64,000 bases of DNA from Tigriopus japonicus (GCA_010645155.1 JAAGOF010000250.1:298747-362746); one strand, 5' to 3'; shown: positions 1 to 13,362, counted from the stretch's first letter. The notes: generated from the sequence alone by a model not told the origin. Program-made: numbers and translations.

Positions 1-2871
1 CCATTTTGGTCGGCTAAAGAAGTTGTTCAAGATCACTTTGACTCTCGGATTGAATCTTGAATCCATGGAGGGCTCAAAGATCTGGGTTCGGTTCAGATTT
101 GAAAGCCCAAGCGAGAAGAAGAGTCCAGGTTCGATCTTGGTCGGGCGAGTTGCCACACAAATCCTCCAGTAGCAAAATAGGCAAACAGAAGGCATCTTGG
201 CAGGAAGTCAATTATTCTAGCCAGTTGAGAGAGAAAGAGAGCAAGCAAACTTTTCAAGTGATTTATTTCTCATCCACGAAGTACCCTGTGAGACAAAAGG
301 TGAGTCTCCAGTGATGATCATCATTGCCCTCGCCCTGAGTGTGATTGTACCAGAAAACACCTTCTCCAAGTTGAATGACGAGCTCCACATAGACATATTT
401 ATTTTTGAACAAGATACACCAAAATAGCTGGTACATTTTGTGCTTTTTGAGCCGACCAATTTCAAACGACAAGAACTTACAAGCCTTTCCTCGAAGGGCT
501 GGTATGGATGGAAAGGGCATGAGACTTGATGATCTCGTTCTTGGCACCACCTTGGATGATGAGCGCCCTTTGAAAAGGTGAAACTCGTCACTAACCAAGT
601 CAAATAGAGAGGGAGAGACTCACTCATCTGCATACCCCACGACATTGACGTTCGTTCAGCGTTGGTGTTGGGATCCACTACATGCATGCGTGCGTGCGTG
701 TGTTTATGTAGTGCATGCACTGCATACCTCATAGGTGTGTCTTTGGATATCGATATGGTTGATACACTAGTTGAGCTGGAAATACATGACTTCTTCGGCA
801 GGGCCATCTCTTTAAAGGGAAATCACAGCGTGAAATCGTCATAATGTGTACTAGAGCTTGGATGATGATGCTGATGGGCACCATGAACTAAAAGAGGGAC
901 AACGGATCGAGATGCTAAAAAAAGACGGAGAAAGAGAAATATATCAAAAGCCGGGATAGTCTTTCGCTAACCACTAGGCCTATTCACGAGCCTCTATTGT
1001 GGTAGTCTCATTGTCACGTAGACACACCCACTTATTCCATGGCAGTGGAAAAATGGAAATGTCACCCCAGTTCACGGTGAAGCAAGTCGTCCACCGATCG
1101 CTGCTGCTACGTACAAGATCTGAAGTTCGTGGATTGAGGAGAAGTGGCTTTAGCTCACTCAGTCTTATTTAAGTGGAGAAGGAGGAGGTAGCTCTTTTTT
1201 AGCCGTCTTCTTGTGGTCACACACAAATGGTACATTCCAATAGGATCAATGCCGAAGGATCATCTGCTAGGCACCACCTATCTTTAGCAGTCTATCGAAC
1301 GACCAGCCGACCGACCAACCTACGAACCAACAAGGCCTTAAACCACAATGCTATAATGTTGCTGTATTGCCCTGCTACCAGACGAGTCTATCTCAATCTG
1401 GATTACGTAAGATCCCGGAATTGGCCGAAATCCGTGAGTGAATGTGAATGAGTGCGTGAGTGTGCCTCTGTCTGTTGTCGTCTCGAACGAAAAGAGCCCT
1501 GGAGATGGATAGATTACGGCAGTACATGGTTGATGCGAGCGGGGAAAAAACATGTGCGTGCATTAATTCGTGATGATTATGAAGTCCCTGGTCGTAGAAA
1601 AAGTAGTTGCAGAGAATGTATCTTAGACACTGCACGAGTGAGTGAGAGTGTGTGTGTGCGTTTGTCGTTCAATCTTGTCCCCTTGATTGGAAGGGTCCCG
1701 TTGAGGTGACACTACGGTGCTTCAATAATGCCGAGGAACTTGTTGAAGTTGGAAGAGACTGGAGCAGGTTAGTTGATTTGATCTCTAGAAAAAGCTCTTT
1801 ATGTGTAGAGATTATCTAAGTGTGACATCCACCTTCATAATCTGTCTTTTGGCACTAATTAACAGTGAGGAGTGCTGGTGGTGTTATTTGTTTCCCGTTC
1901 AGTGCCCTACTCTCTCATCGGTGAGGTTGCGTGTGGGTTCAACTCACTTTTCCCCCGTTAATTTCCCTTTGAGCCTTTATTAGCACTGGGGATTGGTGGG
2001 GAATGCGCTTTTAATTTTGTGTATTCGTGTCGTGGAAGCGTTTGGGCTTTTTTCAATATGGCTAAGGTGACTTGCAAGATCATCGGAATGCGTTTCAATC
2101 CACTTTTGGAGAGATATTATTTCCACCACTTTCTCCATGGCAGTGCATTGCTCTTCTAATGTAATGGAGGCAGCCCTCAAGGTGCATACTGTGTACTTGT
2201 GTACTGTATATGTAGTTGGTGTGATGAAGCTACTAACTAATATGCCGGCTTTTGAGGCGTTGCTACAACGAAGAGGGATGTGTACCACACAATCAGTGTC
2301 AGGCGGATCAGTCCTCTGTCAAGGAAGGTCATTGTGGCATATTATGGCCACCCCAATTTGATTTTGCAAACGCACATGCAACTTCCCAAATCTTGGCTTT
2401 GTCTACGGCGGAATTTGAGGAATCGGCTGAAACCCAGTGCCCAAATTGTGAGGCTGTAAATTCTTGGCATTCGGGAAAGAGAGGACTGACTGACTGCCTC
2501 CCCGCTTCCTGCCATTCCTCCCCAGAGAACCTTCGGAAAAAAAGATCCAGAGTGCACATTAGTGCAAACATAGAGTCCAATCTGAAAATCTGGACATCGC
2601 TTTTGCAAACTCCCTTGTCTCCCCAAATTATTCCCGTCTGTCTCAAAACAACGGTCAATTGGTTGGACCAAAGCTTAGGAAAGGTTTTAGAACGAGTGGT
2701 GGTTGAGCGAGTGACATTCAAGTCAACGGTCTCTTGCGTTTCAACCACAAACACCATTCGCTCAATGATATTTACCTACCATCAGACTGTAGTTGCATCA
2801 GTCAACGGAAAGTGTGCATGTACTTGAATACAACGACAGTAATTACTCGCGAGATTTTGGCTGGGTAGGTT

Positions 2872-2887
2872 AGCTAGCTAGCTAGCT
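2872..2887. repeat. (TAGC)n microsatellite
   Basis: Four tandem copies of the self-complementary tetramer TAGC. Confidence 0.7.
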
Positions 2888-5138
2888 GGCTTTGGTTGAT
2901 GTTTCATCGTTACAAAGTTCAATGGGGCCTTGCTTGCCTTTTCGTTCTCAGCATTTCTCAGCCATTGTGTCGAGCAAACGCACATCAACATGTGCGCTGT
3001 GTGCATATCTAGCCAGTTGGTTGAAAAAATAATCCCACCTCGTTGTTTCGCATCTCTGGCTTGGCTTTTTGGAATTGCACTTTTGCAATGCGACATCCAG
3101 CCAGTCAGTCTTTCCTCCTGAGAAGTTGGCAAAAATTAAATTCATAAAATCAAGATTGAACAAGACATGGAGAGAGAGTTCCGGCATTGGTGCCGGTTAT
3201 CAAGAGCTGAGGGGGATGCTGAACCATCGGGGGAATCTCTAATGAGAGCTTGAGTCTGATTCGGCCATCTCTCCAACGACCTCCATGCAAATACCAGGTT
3301 CTACTCCACTCTATACCATGATTTATTGTCCGCCACGTACTTGAATTTTCAACACTGCCTCGGAACAATTGGACATTTTGGCGACAAGCAACAGTGCTGC
3401 TCAGACACGGTGAAGAAGTTGGCGTCAGTTTGAATGACGAGGCCACTGCCTGCACAATGGAGCCATCAAGCCCAAAACGGCTGACCAGGATGTATGTTTT
3501 GTACTTAGGTGTCAGCTGTCGATTGAAAGTTGCGGGCGACAACAATTCAATGGTAAACAAAACTTGTACAATAGCTTGTACAAAGATTTCTCACTTTTTA
3601 GTCTCATGAGCTCAGCTGGTTGTACTATGTGGTGGGGGGTTCTTCGAAAGATAAGGCAAAATGAGTGGTAGCGACGGTTCGAACTCTTGGCACAGAGGGT
3701 TATCTATCTTTTGCCGATTTCTAAAGAGACCAAGGAGGCAAGTACCCACGTGGGGCTTGCGTTCACTTACATTTTGTAGCGGGGAGCAAGGCAAGACATT
3801 TTCGGTAGAGGGCCTCCGACTGAATTGAACCACATTCACTATTGAGCCCGAAGTTCTCCTCCTTCTCCTCCCCCTCTCTTTTTTCTCTGTGCTCTTTTTC
3901 TCTGGGATATTTTTCTTCAAGAAAATCGTTCAGATAATGATTACACTCCTCAATCATTTTTCCCTTATCTGTCTCATGACATTAGAAGTTTACGGTGTAA
4001 TCCAAGCCACCAACGCTGCTGGTCTCGGAAAACTCGTGAAATGAAAAGGAAAGAGGGAAAAAAAGAGGCCGGAGAAGTTCGGGTAAAAATGGCAAAAATG
4101 GCTTATCCAATCCTTACACCTACGAACGAAGGAACGCCTCCAAAATAATTTGTACTTGATGTGCTCGAACGAAAGCGTTTGTTGAACTGAAAATTGACCA
4201 TGCTTGAAGCAGATGGACTCTTTAATCGGTTTTAAATTCATATCGTTTCAAATCAAATCCGGATGGAACCAAATCGACAACGGAGGCGACCACTGTTGTT
4301 GATGAGAGTGGCGGTGAGCTCCTCAGACGGATCCAAAACTAATCATTGTCATTACATCTATTACATCTCCCATCGTCAAGATCAAACATGGCCGTCGGGT
4401 CCACTTCCACTTCAACCACGGCTTAATCAAGTGGAAGAAACCTTCCAAAACTTGACAACGGGGGTTTCACTCTCTTCTTCTCCTAAGATGCAGAATACAC
4501 CAACCCGAGGGTAAAGTCAAATTAAAAGAGCCTCTTGATCCTCTTTTTTTCTATGGCTATCTCACCACTCGCTGCCACTATGACTGCTCTGCTCTTCTGC
4601 TCAGAGAACGTGGAAACTGCCAATGGTCGGTGGTGGATTTCCTGCTGAATGGGACTGGGAGTGGCTAAGGAAACAAGAAAGCTCACTTTAATGATCTCAA
4701 ACCACGCCCACTCGGCAATTTTGAGAGAGAAAAATCCGGCGAAAAAACTTAATGACTTTGTCTTCAAGCCCACTCAAGAGAGTTCGAGATGGTTCATGTT
4801 CGAAAAGTTGATTTAATATCCTTGAGCGGACTCTTCGTAGAATCTAATGCTCTAAGTTTGAGCTATTTCGAAACCATGACTTGGTGTGTTGGGGTTGAAA
4901 TTTGGCAAACGCATAAACAAATCAATCAAGTGATATCCAGGTATAGAGTGAGACGGGCCTAGGAAAGAGGTTGGTTGGGAATTCTCAGCTCTTGTTGTTT
5001 TCTCTGATCATGAAGTCATTAGTGGACATTGATGGTTCTTGATGAAGTACGTACTGCTCGTAACAAATCCGGCGGCGGCGCGTTGAACGTTTGTCCGTCT
5101 TTAACAATGGTTGACTTTAGAATGGTGGTTGAGAGGTT

Positions 5139-5155
5139 CGGTCGGTCGGTCGGTC
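5139..5155. repeat. (CGGT)n microsatellite
   Basis: About four tandem copies of CGGT in otherwise non-repetitive DNA. Confidence 0.7.
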
Positions 5156-6012
5156 GATAGGTTGGTATCTGGTTAGAGTTGTTGGGTTGAATCAAGTGAT
5201 TCTTGTATCTCTAATTGAACAATAGAGCATTCCCGCCTATCAGAACCCAATTCTTCGATGCATACCGTGTGTGCCATGAGGTTGGTTGATCTAAGAGGGT
5301 CGGCTACACTAGGTTCAACTATTTCAATGGAGAATAGAACATTGTTCCAAAAGTCAATTTCGTAGTTGCTTTTAGATGATCTGGCACTCGACTGTTTTGC
5401 TCACGAATTCTAATGGCCAAAAAGGGCAAAAGTTTAACTTAAAATGTCGAACAAATTACTCAGGAAATTTAGTTTCAGAACATTAGAAGCCTTAAAACAG
5501 GAAACTCATTTCAAATGCAACCTCGACGTTCTTCAAAAGGGAAGGGTCAAGCAAAAACAATAATGAGCAAACTTTTATAAATAAGGCTAAGCATGTAATT
5601 CTAGTATGAGAATAGAGACACATTGAAGATAGAATGCCAGAGGCCATCACTTTTGGGACAAAGTAACGTATCTTAGGCTTGAAAAGAGTGTGTGGCTCAG
5701 TCAGGTCTTTCTGTCCGCTTGAGAGCTACCACCACCAAGGTTTGATATTGAAGAGACAATTAATCATTGTTCAACCCATGATTGGATGCACGAAGCGGAT
5801 TCATAGTCCACTTATACTCATGGACCCGCCCTTCCCTCCCCAAATTCAAAACTCGTTCTCACCCGGTGAACACTAATCTCGGCTTTCTTTCGGTCCGAAA
5901 TATGAACGGCTTCCAAGCAAGCCGATTCAATCTCGACAAGACTCAGGATGACCACTCTTCCTAGATCTTAAAAGCATCACGCTAAAACAAATTTACAATT
6001 TGATTTTTCCAG

Positions 6013-6326
6013 ACGGCGGACGTTGAAGAATCGCGGTTACGCGGCCAGTTGTCGCATCAAACGCCTGGAACAAAAAGGAGACCTTGAGCACGAAAAGGGC
6101 AAGGAATACGAGAACCTCGACCAAGTCCAGGTACAAGCTTTGCGGGAGAATTCCCATCATCACCCATTACCTAGGATGAGTGTCATAAATGGTTTAGTTC
6201 TGGTTTCAGGAGGACATCCAACGGATGGGGGAAGAGGTTCAGGGCCTTCACCGCAAATTCGACGCCTTGAAGCGGTTCGCCAACCAAAAGAAGATCCGTC
6301 TGCCCGTGGAATTCGAGCAGTATTAA
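6013..6326 (+). CDS. maf-S: Small Maf bZIP transcription factor, last two coding exons
   Basis: Two exons, 6013-6130 and 6210-6326, are joined by a 79-bp GT-AG intron in phase 0. The first begins at a TTTTTCCAG acceptor and completes a split Arg codon. It encodes the Maf basic region, with the signature NRGYAASCR at about residue 6 of the visible part, followed by a leucine zipper with heptad positions L-L-L-I-V-F-A. The second exon finishes the zipper and stops after a short tail ending FEQY. Known small Mafs lack an activation domain and heterodimerise with CNC or Bach proteins on MARE/ARE sites in oxidative-stress and detoxification control; nuclear location is expected. The N-terminal extended homology exon is not recognisable upstream, so the gene is partial. 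AATAAA at 7021 is a plausible poly(A) signal. Family assignment is secure; membership in the small rather than large Maf group rests on the short C-terminus. Confidence 0.88.
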
Positions 6327-7077
6327 CGTCACAATCGACACTTGTAGCGTCAGTTCTGGCCCCATCCATCACCTATGACCTCATCTTTTCTTTCTCTCTG
6401 TCTCTGTCATGTCCATGTCCATTGGAAGTGTGTTTATTTTCGTTGAGAGTGGCTACTGCACATGCACCACCCGGTTGTTGCCAAACACGTTTCCCCGCAG
6501 TTTCGCCTCTCAATGAAACGCTGGACGACTCATACAACGACGAGTTGTCCTACTTATGAAATTCATCTGCGTGAGTGCATGCGTGCGTATGTTTGTTTAG
6601 TTTCATCCATTCATTGGAGGGTAATTATTATAATTACTCGCTCTTGTGCTGTGATCTCGAAGTGGAAAGAAGAGGGAAACGATCCTAATTGACGAGGTTG
6701 TTATGGGTCCATTGGGTCCAGGACAATCTGGAAAACCCCTCCGAAAAAAACTAGAGATGGGAAGGCATTCTGAGGACAAGCGAGTGCAAGAACATCACCA
6801 AGATGACGTGTTTCCCCGTTAACCTGCATCAATATTGCTGAACACGTTTGGAGCCAATTTGATTTGGGTTAATGGTCGGAGCACGTCATATCAGAGCCAC
6901 GGTGCCTCCCCGTTCCGACGCACATACTGTACATTTCTTCCGCCATAAATTCATTTATTCATTCATTCATCCATCAACCAACTAAATCTCAATCCAGTTC
7001 CCATGTTTCAACTCTGATGAAATAAAGAAAATAATTATTTACAACCGTTGATCAATTTTGTAATCGATTAACATACT
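6327..7077. other. Convergent 3' region
   Basis: Probable 3' UTR of the small Maf gene, ending near the AATAAA at 7021-7026. A minus-strand AATAAA (complement of 6954-6959) could serve the facing candidate gene. I see no other structure. Confidence 0.4.
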
Positions 7078-8190
7078 CTATTGCGTCACGACCCGGATGG
7101 TCTTTTCAATATAGCGTCGTACAAATAGAGGAAGAAGCTGAAACCCGGATGAAAAAAGATCACCAACGTTTTGTTTGTTTAGCCCGAAAGTCTCAAGTTT
7201 GTCCAAAGTATTGTCCAGCCCAAAAGAATCTAATGTTGCCAACTCTGTGGCATTGTTCTCATTGGCAAACAACCCAAATGTAGAAGGGGGAACGAATTTC
7301 CTTGACTGAATAAGAGGAAAGGAAAGAAGGAAGGAAGTAGGCAACCTATGAAGCAATGAACCCACGAGGGACAAAAATGAACGAGGACCCCTTTAAGCGT
7401 GGCAGAGGCTGCAGCCCTTCCCAGCTTTTGAAAGGACAGATTTTCAAATTAATCTTTCTTGTCACAGTGGCTGTTGTTGTCGGTTGAGGAATAATTTGTT
7501 GAGGCAATTGGCTACCCGGATTCCAATCATCAATCAATGGTCTCCTATGGCCGCCATCATCAACATCATCATCGTCGTCGTTGTCGTCGTCTATCGCTAC
7601 TACTGTTCTTCAATGCCTGCCTTCCTTGCCTCTGCCTTCAGTTCCACGAAGTAGTGAGAGTAGTGCGTACTATGTATGTATGTATGGGTGTACTTGAGCC
7701 AACGAGGGGCAACAAGGACCAGCTTCATTAGCCTGAAAAGCTCTCCCTTTTTCCTTGTGGGTTTATTTTTTTCATCTTTCAAACCATTGAGGCTTAAAAT
7801 CCACTTGAACCCTTTTCTCGTTGGCCTCACATTTTGACAATGGCTTTTTTGAAACCCCGCCAGTTTTGAGAGGCTTTTTCTTTCTTTCTTTCTTTCCTTG
7901 GGTTGGTTTGGGACATGGAAGTGGATTGGACTTTTAGAGGCTCGCTCAAGAGGGTGCCAAGCACAATTAAAACAAATGTCCGCTTCTTAAGACAATCTCA
8001 ATGACATTACATGAGAGGTCGAGCCACAAATGAACCCATGAACTATGAAGGTACTCATAAAAAAGTCCTGAAGAAAACAAAAGACCGGAGATTTCACGCT
8101 GGGTATTTTTCTTACCCGGATACCGGAATAATTTGAGCCGAACAAAAATAACTCTCTGTTGGGGATGTGGGGCGAAATCAACGTGATCAT
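7078..8190 (-). CDS. Possible two-exon gene of unknown function
   Basis: On the minus strand an ATG at 8190 opens a 25-codon exon (8116-8190) ending at a strong donor (CGG/GTAAGA). A second exon (7078-7305) begins after TATTCAG and runs 75 codons to a stop. Both junctions are phase 0, so the joined frame gives about 100 residues. The C-terminal part contains a loose internal repeat (LDSFGL then LETFGL) and ends FVRRYIEKTIRVVTQ. I recognise no family. The intron is about 810 bp, longer than most here, and a TAG stop precedes the ATG in frame. The splice sites and phase support a real gene, but nothing else does. It could be the end of a larger gene or a chance pairing. Confidence 0.3.
7873..7895. 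repeat. (TTTC)n microsatellite
   Basis: Short pyrimidine tract of TTTC repeats inside the intron of the preceding candidate gene. Confidence 0.6.
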
Positions 8191-9855
8191 GGCGGTGTCC
8201 TATGGGGACCAAATTGGATCAGGCACAAAACCAAATTAGTGGGCGGGTTAGTTTCCGAAGTGAAAAGTCATTGTCATGTTTTGGTCCCTAAAAGGGGTAG
8301 AGATCCTGGGGAATCCGAGGGAAGCATGATGATTGCTTAGTTTTCAAGCAAGGAAGAGGCCGTGCTTCTTACTTTGATGAGCGTATTTCATGCTTGCGTG
8401 AATTACTTTTATTTTTAGATACCTTTAAAACGAAACCAACAGTGAGAATTCATGTTGAAAGTGATGGACAAATCAAAGGTGTTTTTTTTCTTCACATGGC
8501 CTCAATGGCATGCAATAAAACTTTAATGGTTTGAAGTGAGAATCACGATTCTTGAAATGGTTCAAAACTCTTACTACTCACACTGATGCATACGAATTTC
8601 TAAAGCGAAACAGATCCTTGGGCATCATTTTCAACATATGAAAAGCCGATAGTCGAAACTTTTCAAAAGTTAGGATAATATTCTACGCAATGAGATCAAG
8701 TTTGTTAATAAATGTCAGGTTACATTGCAATTTAACAATAACAATACAACTAATATGTGTGCATTTAAAATTAAGTCTTTGGTGAGCTTTTGGTTCATGC
8801 GATTGTTTTTTGATATTGTTGTGACAGCCTTTTTATAGAAAGCCGAGAGAAAACTTAAAACTTCATTTTTCCGGATTGCTGACATTAAATGCCTTTCTTT
8901 CTTTTCATACAAATGAAGAGCGTTTGGTAATGGTGACAATATGAGGTCCAAATGAAAGAACAACAAAGCAGCGTTGCCAGATATTTCCAAATCAATAGTT
9001 TCAAATTGTAAAATGGCAAATGACATGGATAACACTTCGTTTCATTTAGAACACGTTCTACTTTCAAAACAGAGACAAAAGCATCTTTAGCTAGTGACCT
9101 AATGAACATTCTTGTTTCACAGAATTTTCAGATTCCAGATTATCAATGAGTAGTTTTAATCTCATATTCATTCTTTGGAGTAAATCTAGAACGTCTGAAT
9201 TGCTTTAAATCAATACTTTTGGTTTCTTAATTTGTTAGCTAAACGGACAATCATGGTGTGATACAATTTGTATCTGTCAAACCAAATCTGGCCTTTTTCT
9301 TGATGTTTTTTGACATGACTAGTCCGAAAAGTTCTGGCAACACTGGTTATGATCTGTTCATCAAAATCACGATTTCCGGAACATGGAGCTGGTGCAAAAA
9401 GAAAACACTGCGTTACAGACATCATTTTTTATCCATCCTTTTATTTTGATTTTTTTTCCGGAATTTCATTCCCAGAAGTGTACCATCAACTAGTTGGGTC
9501 AAGTCGCCCTTAACGTTGCCACCCTAAAAGTTGGCAGTGTTGTATGTTCTTTCAAAAAAATGTTAGATCGCTTCTGAAGCAATTTCCAAGTTGATGAAAA
9601 ACAGACATGTCATTTAAGAAACCATAGTTCAAATTGGTCTACAGAACAAACAGATTAGTGTAATTAATATGTAATTAATGACTTAAATTGAAAGAATGAA
9701 TGAATTTAGCATGAAACTATTGCTTATGCTTCAATTGTAGTCTTCTGAATATTTTTAAACAAGTCAAAAAATCTTGTGAAACATGGGATAATTAGTCAAA
9801 TGTCATATAAGAACAACTTTAAATGACGATTCCCTGAATAAAGGCTACGGCTGCT
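8191..9855. other. AT-rich intergenic stretch
   Basis: No coding exon recognised. Several GTTGCCA-containing 10-20-bp motifs (near 8969, 9330 and 9510) resemble ends of degraded DNA transposons, but no matching target-site duplication was found. Confidence 0.4.
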
Positions 9856-10150
9856 GGGCGAGATTTTGTCTTCCAGCAAGACTCTGCGCCAGCACACACC
9901 GCAGATCAAGTTCTGGGATCGAAATAACTGCCCTTCTAGCTCACCTTACCTCAATACATTGGCTTTCTTTGGTACGGAATTTGGAGATGGAATTATGCAG
10001 GGTCAGACATAACAGAAGAGCATCACGGCCATAAAATCCTCCATCACCCGCGTGTGGAACGCTGAAACTCCATGGGAAGTCATTGGGCCAGTAATCCCTT
10101 TATGGGCAAAATCGAGAAGATGTTGGTCAATTTTGCAACAGGTTTCGGGA
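9856..10150 (+). pseudogene. Decayed mariner/Tc1-type transposase C-terminal fragment
   Basis: Read in pieces across frameshifts and a stop, this stretch gives DFVFQQDSAPAHTA, then SSSPYLNTLAFF, then ITRVWNAETPWEVI and a final GG. This is the order of the C-terminal half of mariner-like transposases, where QQDSAPAH carries the second catalytic Asp and the SSPDLNPLD-type motif carries the third acidic residue. The expected Asp in SPDLN is Tyr here, and the frame is broken, so it is inactive. No terminal repeats were found. Its end runs directly into a LINE 3' fragment, giving a spurious fused open frame at 10052-10261. Confidence 0.7.
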
Positions 10151-10620
10151 GGTTTGCAAAAAGCCGAGCAAGTCCAACGATGTTTCACTAGGAACATCAC
10201 AGGACAGAGAGAGCTCTCATATTGGAAGAGACTCTGGAAGCTAAGGCTGTGCAGTACTTAGAGAAGGTACAAAAGGTATCGAATACTCAAAGTCTACAAG
10301 AGCACTCATGGGCTCTGTCCCAACTCGGGATTTGAGGTCAGCTGTAGCGATCGTAGAGGTTTTACTTATGCTCTGAGAGCACCTCCAAGTCCCATGGAAT
10401 CCAGACAAGGTCGAACAACGAAGACCTCCTCTCTTCTTAATCGGACTCTTTCATTGTTCAATCTTTTGCCCATCAGTCTTCATTGGGAATATGTTGGGCC
10501 TGATCCCCTAACAACAATTAAGGCAGGATTGGACGAATCATGATCAACCCACTATTCAAGGGTTGTACAGATCTGCCAACAGAAACTCGTTGGTTAACCA
10601 AATATGACATAAATGTTAAT
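10151..10620 (+). mobile_element. Truncated, degenerate LINE 3' fragment
   Basis: The translation GLQKAEQVQRCFTRNITG and following residues matches the C-terminus of the reverse transcriptase of the LINE on the minus strand at 26.4-28.6 kb, and similarity continues through the 3' untranslated part (GGGCCTGATCCCCTAACAAC and the ATCTGCCAACAG block). It carries an in-frame stop near 10259 and lacks the conserved terminal stem-loop tail, so it is a dead fragment. Confidence 0.85.
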
Positions 10621-13362
10621 TTTATGCACTAACTTTAATGATTAACTTCCCCAGAACCTCGTCTCAAGCCACATGATACTAACTTATTGCTATTATGAAT
10701 CACTTCTTAGAGAGAATCGAGGCCTAAATGGAGCCTTAAGAGGACAAATGGAAGATCGTTCATCAATGAAAGACTATGTTTGAACTGTTCAGCTAAACGT
10801 TGATTCCAATGCGGCTATTGTCTCCGAGCCATCGAGTTGTCCTTTGTGCAGTTATCCATGGTTGTCTCTGACGGTTAGAACCATCTATTTTATTTTCTTC
10901 CTTGGACCAGTTTCGCAAACATGCCTTTCTCTCCGGACATTTTGAGATTGTTTAGGAATGGAGGAAAGAACACACCCAATTTAGCTGGCATATCAATTAG
11001 TCAAATAGCATTGTGTTTCAACAAGATGTCATGATCTAATTTATGGTGGAGCTTATGTGACCCCCACCATGACTAACACACACTGTGGATTCAGAAATGT
11101 TCAACAGTGTGTGTAATCAGTGTATTTCGTTGTAGTTTAAGGCACATTTCATCCCGTGGACATACACTTTAAAAAAAGTTGCTAGTTGAGGAGTGAAGGG
11201 AGAGGCAATGTTTATAATATAAAACGAAATGAAAAAGTACCGGGTGTTTGGATGAAATCTGGACACTAACATGTACAATTTAAGAAACGCCTTCTTCAGG
11301 AACATGGCAATGCACATAAGAATGTCTCGCTCCATCCTGATTTATTTCACTTTAGTGTTATTTTTCGATTTGTTAACATAACAAACAGGTAGACCATTGA
11401 TAGAACTTGCAATGATCAAACTTTCACGACACACAGCCTCTTACTTCTGCTCTGAGAGCCACTTTAAATAACTGTTCAAATTTCACCCGAACACCCAGTG
11501 AAGTAAGTTGCACTTAATTAAAATTAAAAAACGTCTCCCTTGCTCTCAAGGCTTCAAACCTATAACTTTGAAACCCGTTGCAAAAAATTGAAGGAATGTT
11601 TCAGATTGCAGCTCACAAACTGAGGCGAATAGTGAGCAAAGAAATCGTTTTGAGCTTTAAAAATGGATCCAAAGCCTTTGAAGTTTGAAAACAAACTCTC
11701 TAATGGTATGCTTGTTCTCAATTTATTTTTTCATTGGTTGATTGTTTATTGATGATTCTCACTCAGCGTAATTTGCGTAAGTGTTGACATATTTATTTTC
11801 AATTAGCGATGGTGGTTTACTTCGTACAAATTAGTGTTTAAATACAACACTTACCATGGTCTGAAAAAAACTCATGTTCATTTTAGTGACGTCAAACTCA
11901 AATGTCTCGTTTCACAATGGATCAAGTTGAAGTTGATCTAACCGTTGCAGTGAATGAGTCGATCGAGAGAGCGACTAATGACTTTTTCGCGCTTTAGCTT
12001 TGGGAAACATGACGTGGGCAGATTTCCATGGCTGGAAGGATGGACAGAAAAGCAGACAGACGAATGGATAGATGGATGTTTGGTTGGTTGGTTAGATGGA
12101 TCCCTTTTTTGCCACGATTTGGTCAGACAGATGATGACAATGACGACAGAGACGAGAAAGATTTTTGTCATCTCATTTCAGGCCACTTGGATAGAATGCC
12201 GCAAAAAGGGTTGTTGATTCTCAAACAGGATCTGGAGCTCATGGTGTTGGATACAACGCAACCAATTCTTACTTCCATGGATTTAAATTCATTCACTAAA
12301 AGCTAATGTGTTGGCTAAAATATTATAATTTTGCGTACTTAGGAAGAAAATTGTTATATGAGTGACAATGTCTGACTGAAACTCAGTCTTTACCACCCTT
12401 TTGTTTTGTCTACAGTTGTGGGTAAAATTGCTCCACCGGTATATTTAATTCAATTCACTTAGTCGATAAATGTCCCAGGGGCTTCAGACCTTAAAAGATA
12501 ACTTCCCACTGACTACACGTGCCGCACAATATTTCTGTGCTCCTTCAAACAGGGAATAAAAGCGAGAAGGTTGCATCAAACTTGGCGGAATCAAGTTGCG
12601 AGACTTGTAAAAGGTTAATACACTTTGTCAAAGAGTTAAAAGCACAGCCTCGAGTTAATTTGAAAATGACAAGTGTTGCTAGGAAATAATGGCTTACCAT
12701 GATGCCGAGAAAGTGTCCAAAGGTATAATGAGTGAACTGAAAGGGGTTTTCATCTTGAAAAAGAAAATGCTTGGTCATGACCGCAAAAGAATATCTCGGA
12801 CTCAATCAAGACATCTTAGAACATACAAAAAGTCGTTTTGACTTGAGGCTACACCATGGTAACGCCTTGATTCCATGTTTTTGTGATCCATTCCCATTGC
12901 CTTCTTGAGAAGAAAAAAAAACCTCTGAATCAGAGTCATTAAACGATGTGGTGGTGCATAAAAGTGTAGTAATTCCAGCAATGGTGGTTGAAAATATCAT
13001 AATTTATTGAGAATCTGAATCAAGTGTAACTGGTTAGGTTTCCGTTGGGAAGAAGAGCAAAAAATGGGAGAGAATTTGATTATTCATTCGGTAGGATGAC
13101 AGGCGACAATTGCCTTCACAGGGTTGAAGAACTCCATAATGGTAAGCAGCACACCGAAAGCTTGGAGGTGAAGACAAAAAATAGGTAGAGAGGTACAGCA
13201 ATGACGAGTGAAGACCATATTCTAGAGTCCAAAACCATAGTCAAAGCCCATAATCACGAAATCATGTCGTATCATGGCTACTTACTCTTGCCCAAGCACA
13301 ATGTATTCACACACTGTACTGTGGTCCACCTCCATTGGAGGCAATGAAATCCTCTCCCAAAC
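10621..13362. other. Intergenic stretch without recognised genes
   Basis: Only short frames without domain similarity. One minus-strand segment around 12700 ends at a donor-like ATG/GTAAGC but has no supporting partner exon. A minus-strand AATAAA near 13003 might end the Kazal gene that starts at 13363. Confidence 0.4.

Larger units (their letters stand above)
1..6012. other. Non-coding stretch upstream of, or in the first intron of, the small Maf gene
   Basis: I see no convincing coding exon here. The longest open frames (2252-2827 on +, 2329-2757 on -) overlap antiparallel and show no recognisable domain. A good splice-donor-like site (AAAAG/GTGAGT) sits at 299/300 after an open frame that lacks an ATG, so a non-coding first exon is possible. 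The exon that should encode the Maf extended homology region, ending in a split Arg codon, was not found. Short tetranucleotide repeats occur near 2872 and 5139. Confidence 0.5.

Noticed and set aside
2252..2827. 191-codon plus-strand open frame, overlapped by 142- and 109-codon minus-strand frames
   Set aside because: No domain, no splice context, and three antiparallel frames in one place suggest low stop density rather than coding.
3660..3710. B-box-like GGTTCGAACTC
   Set aside because: No A box at the right distance on either strand and no tail or duplication.
8969..9545. Possible hAT element with CAGCGTTGCCAG / CAGTGTTGCCAG ends
   Set aside because: The ends are inverted, but the 8-bp flanks do not match and a third similar motif confuses the boundaries.
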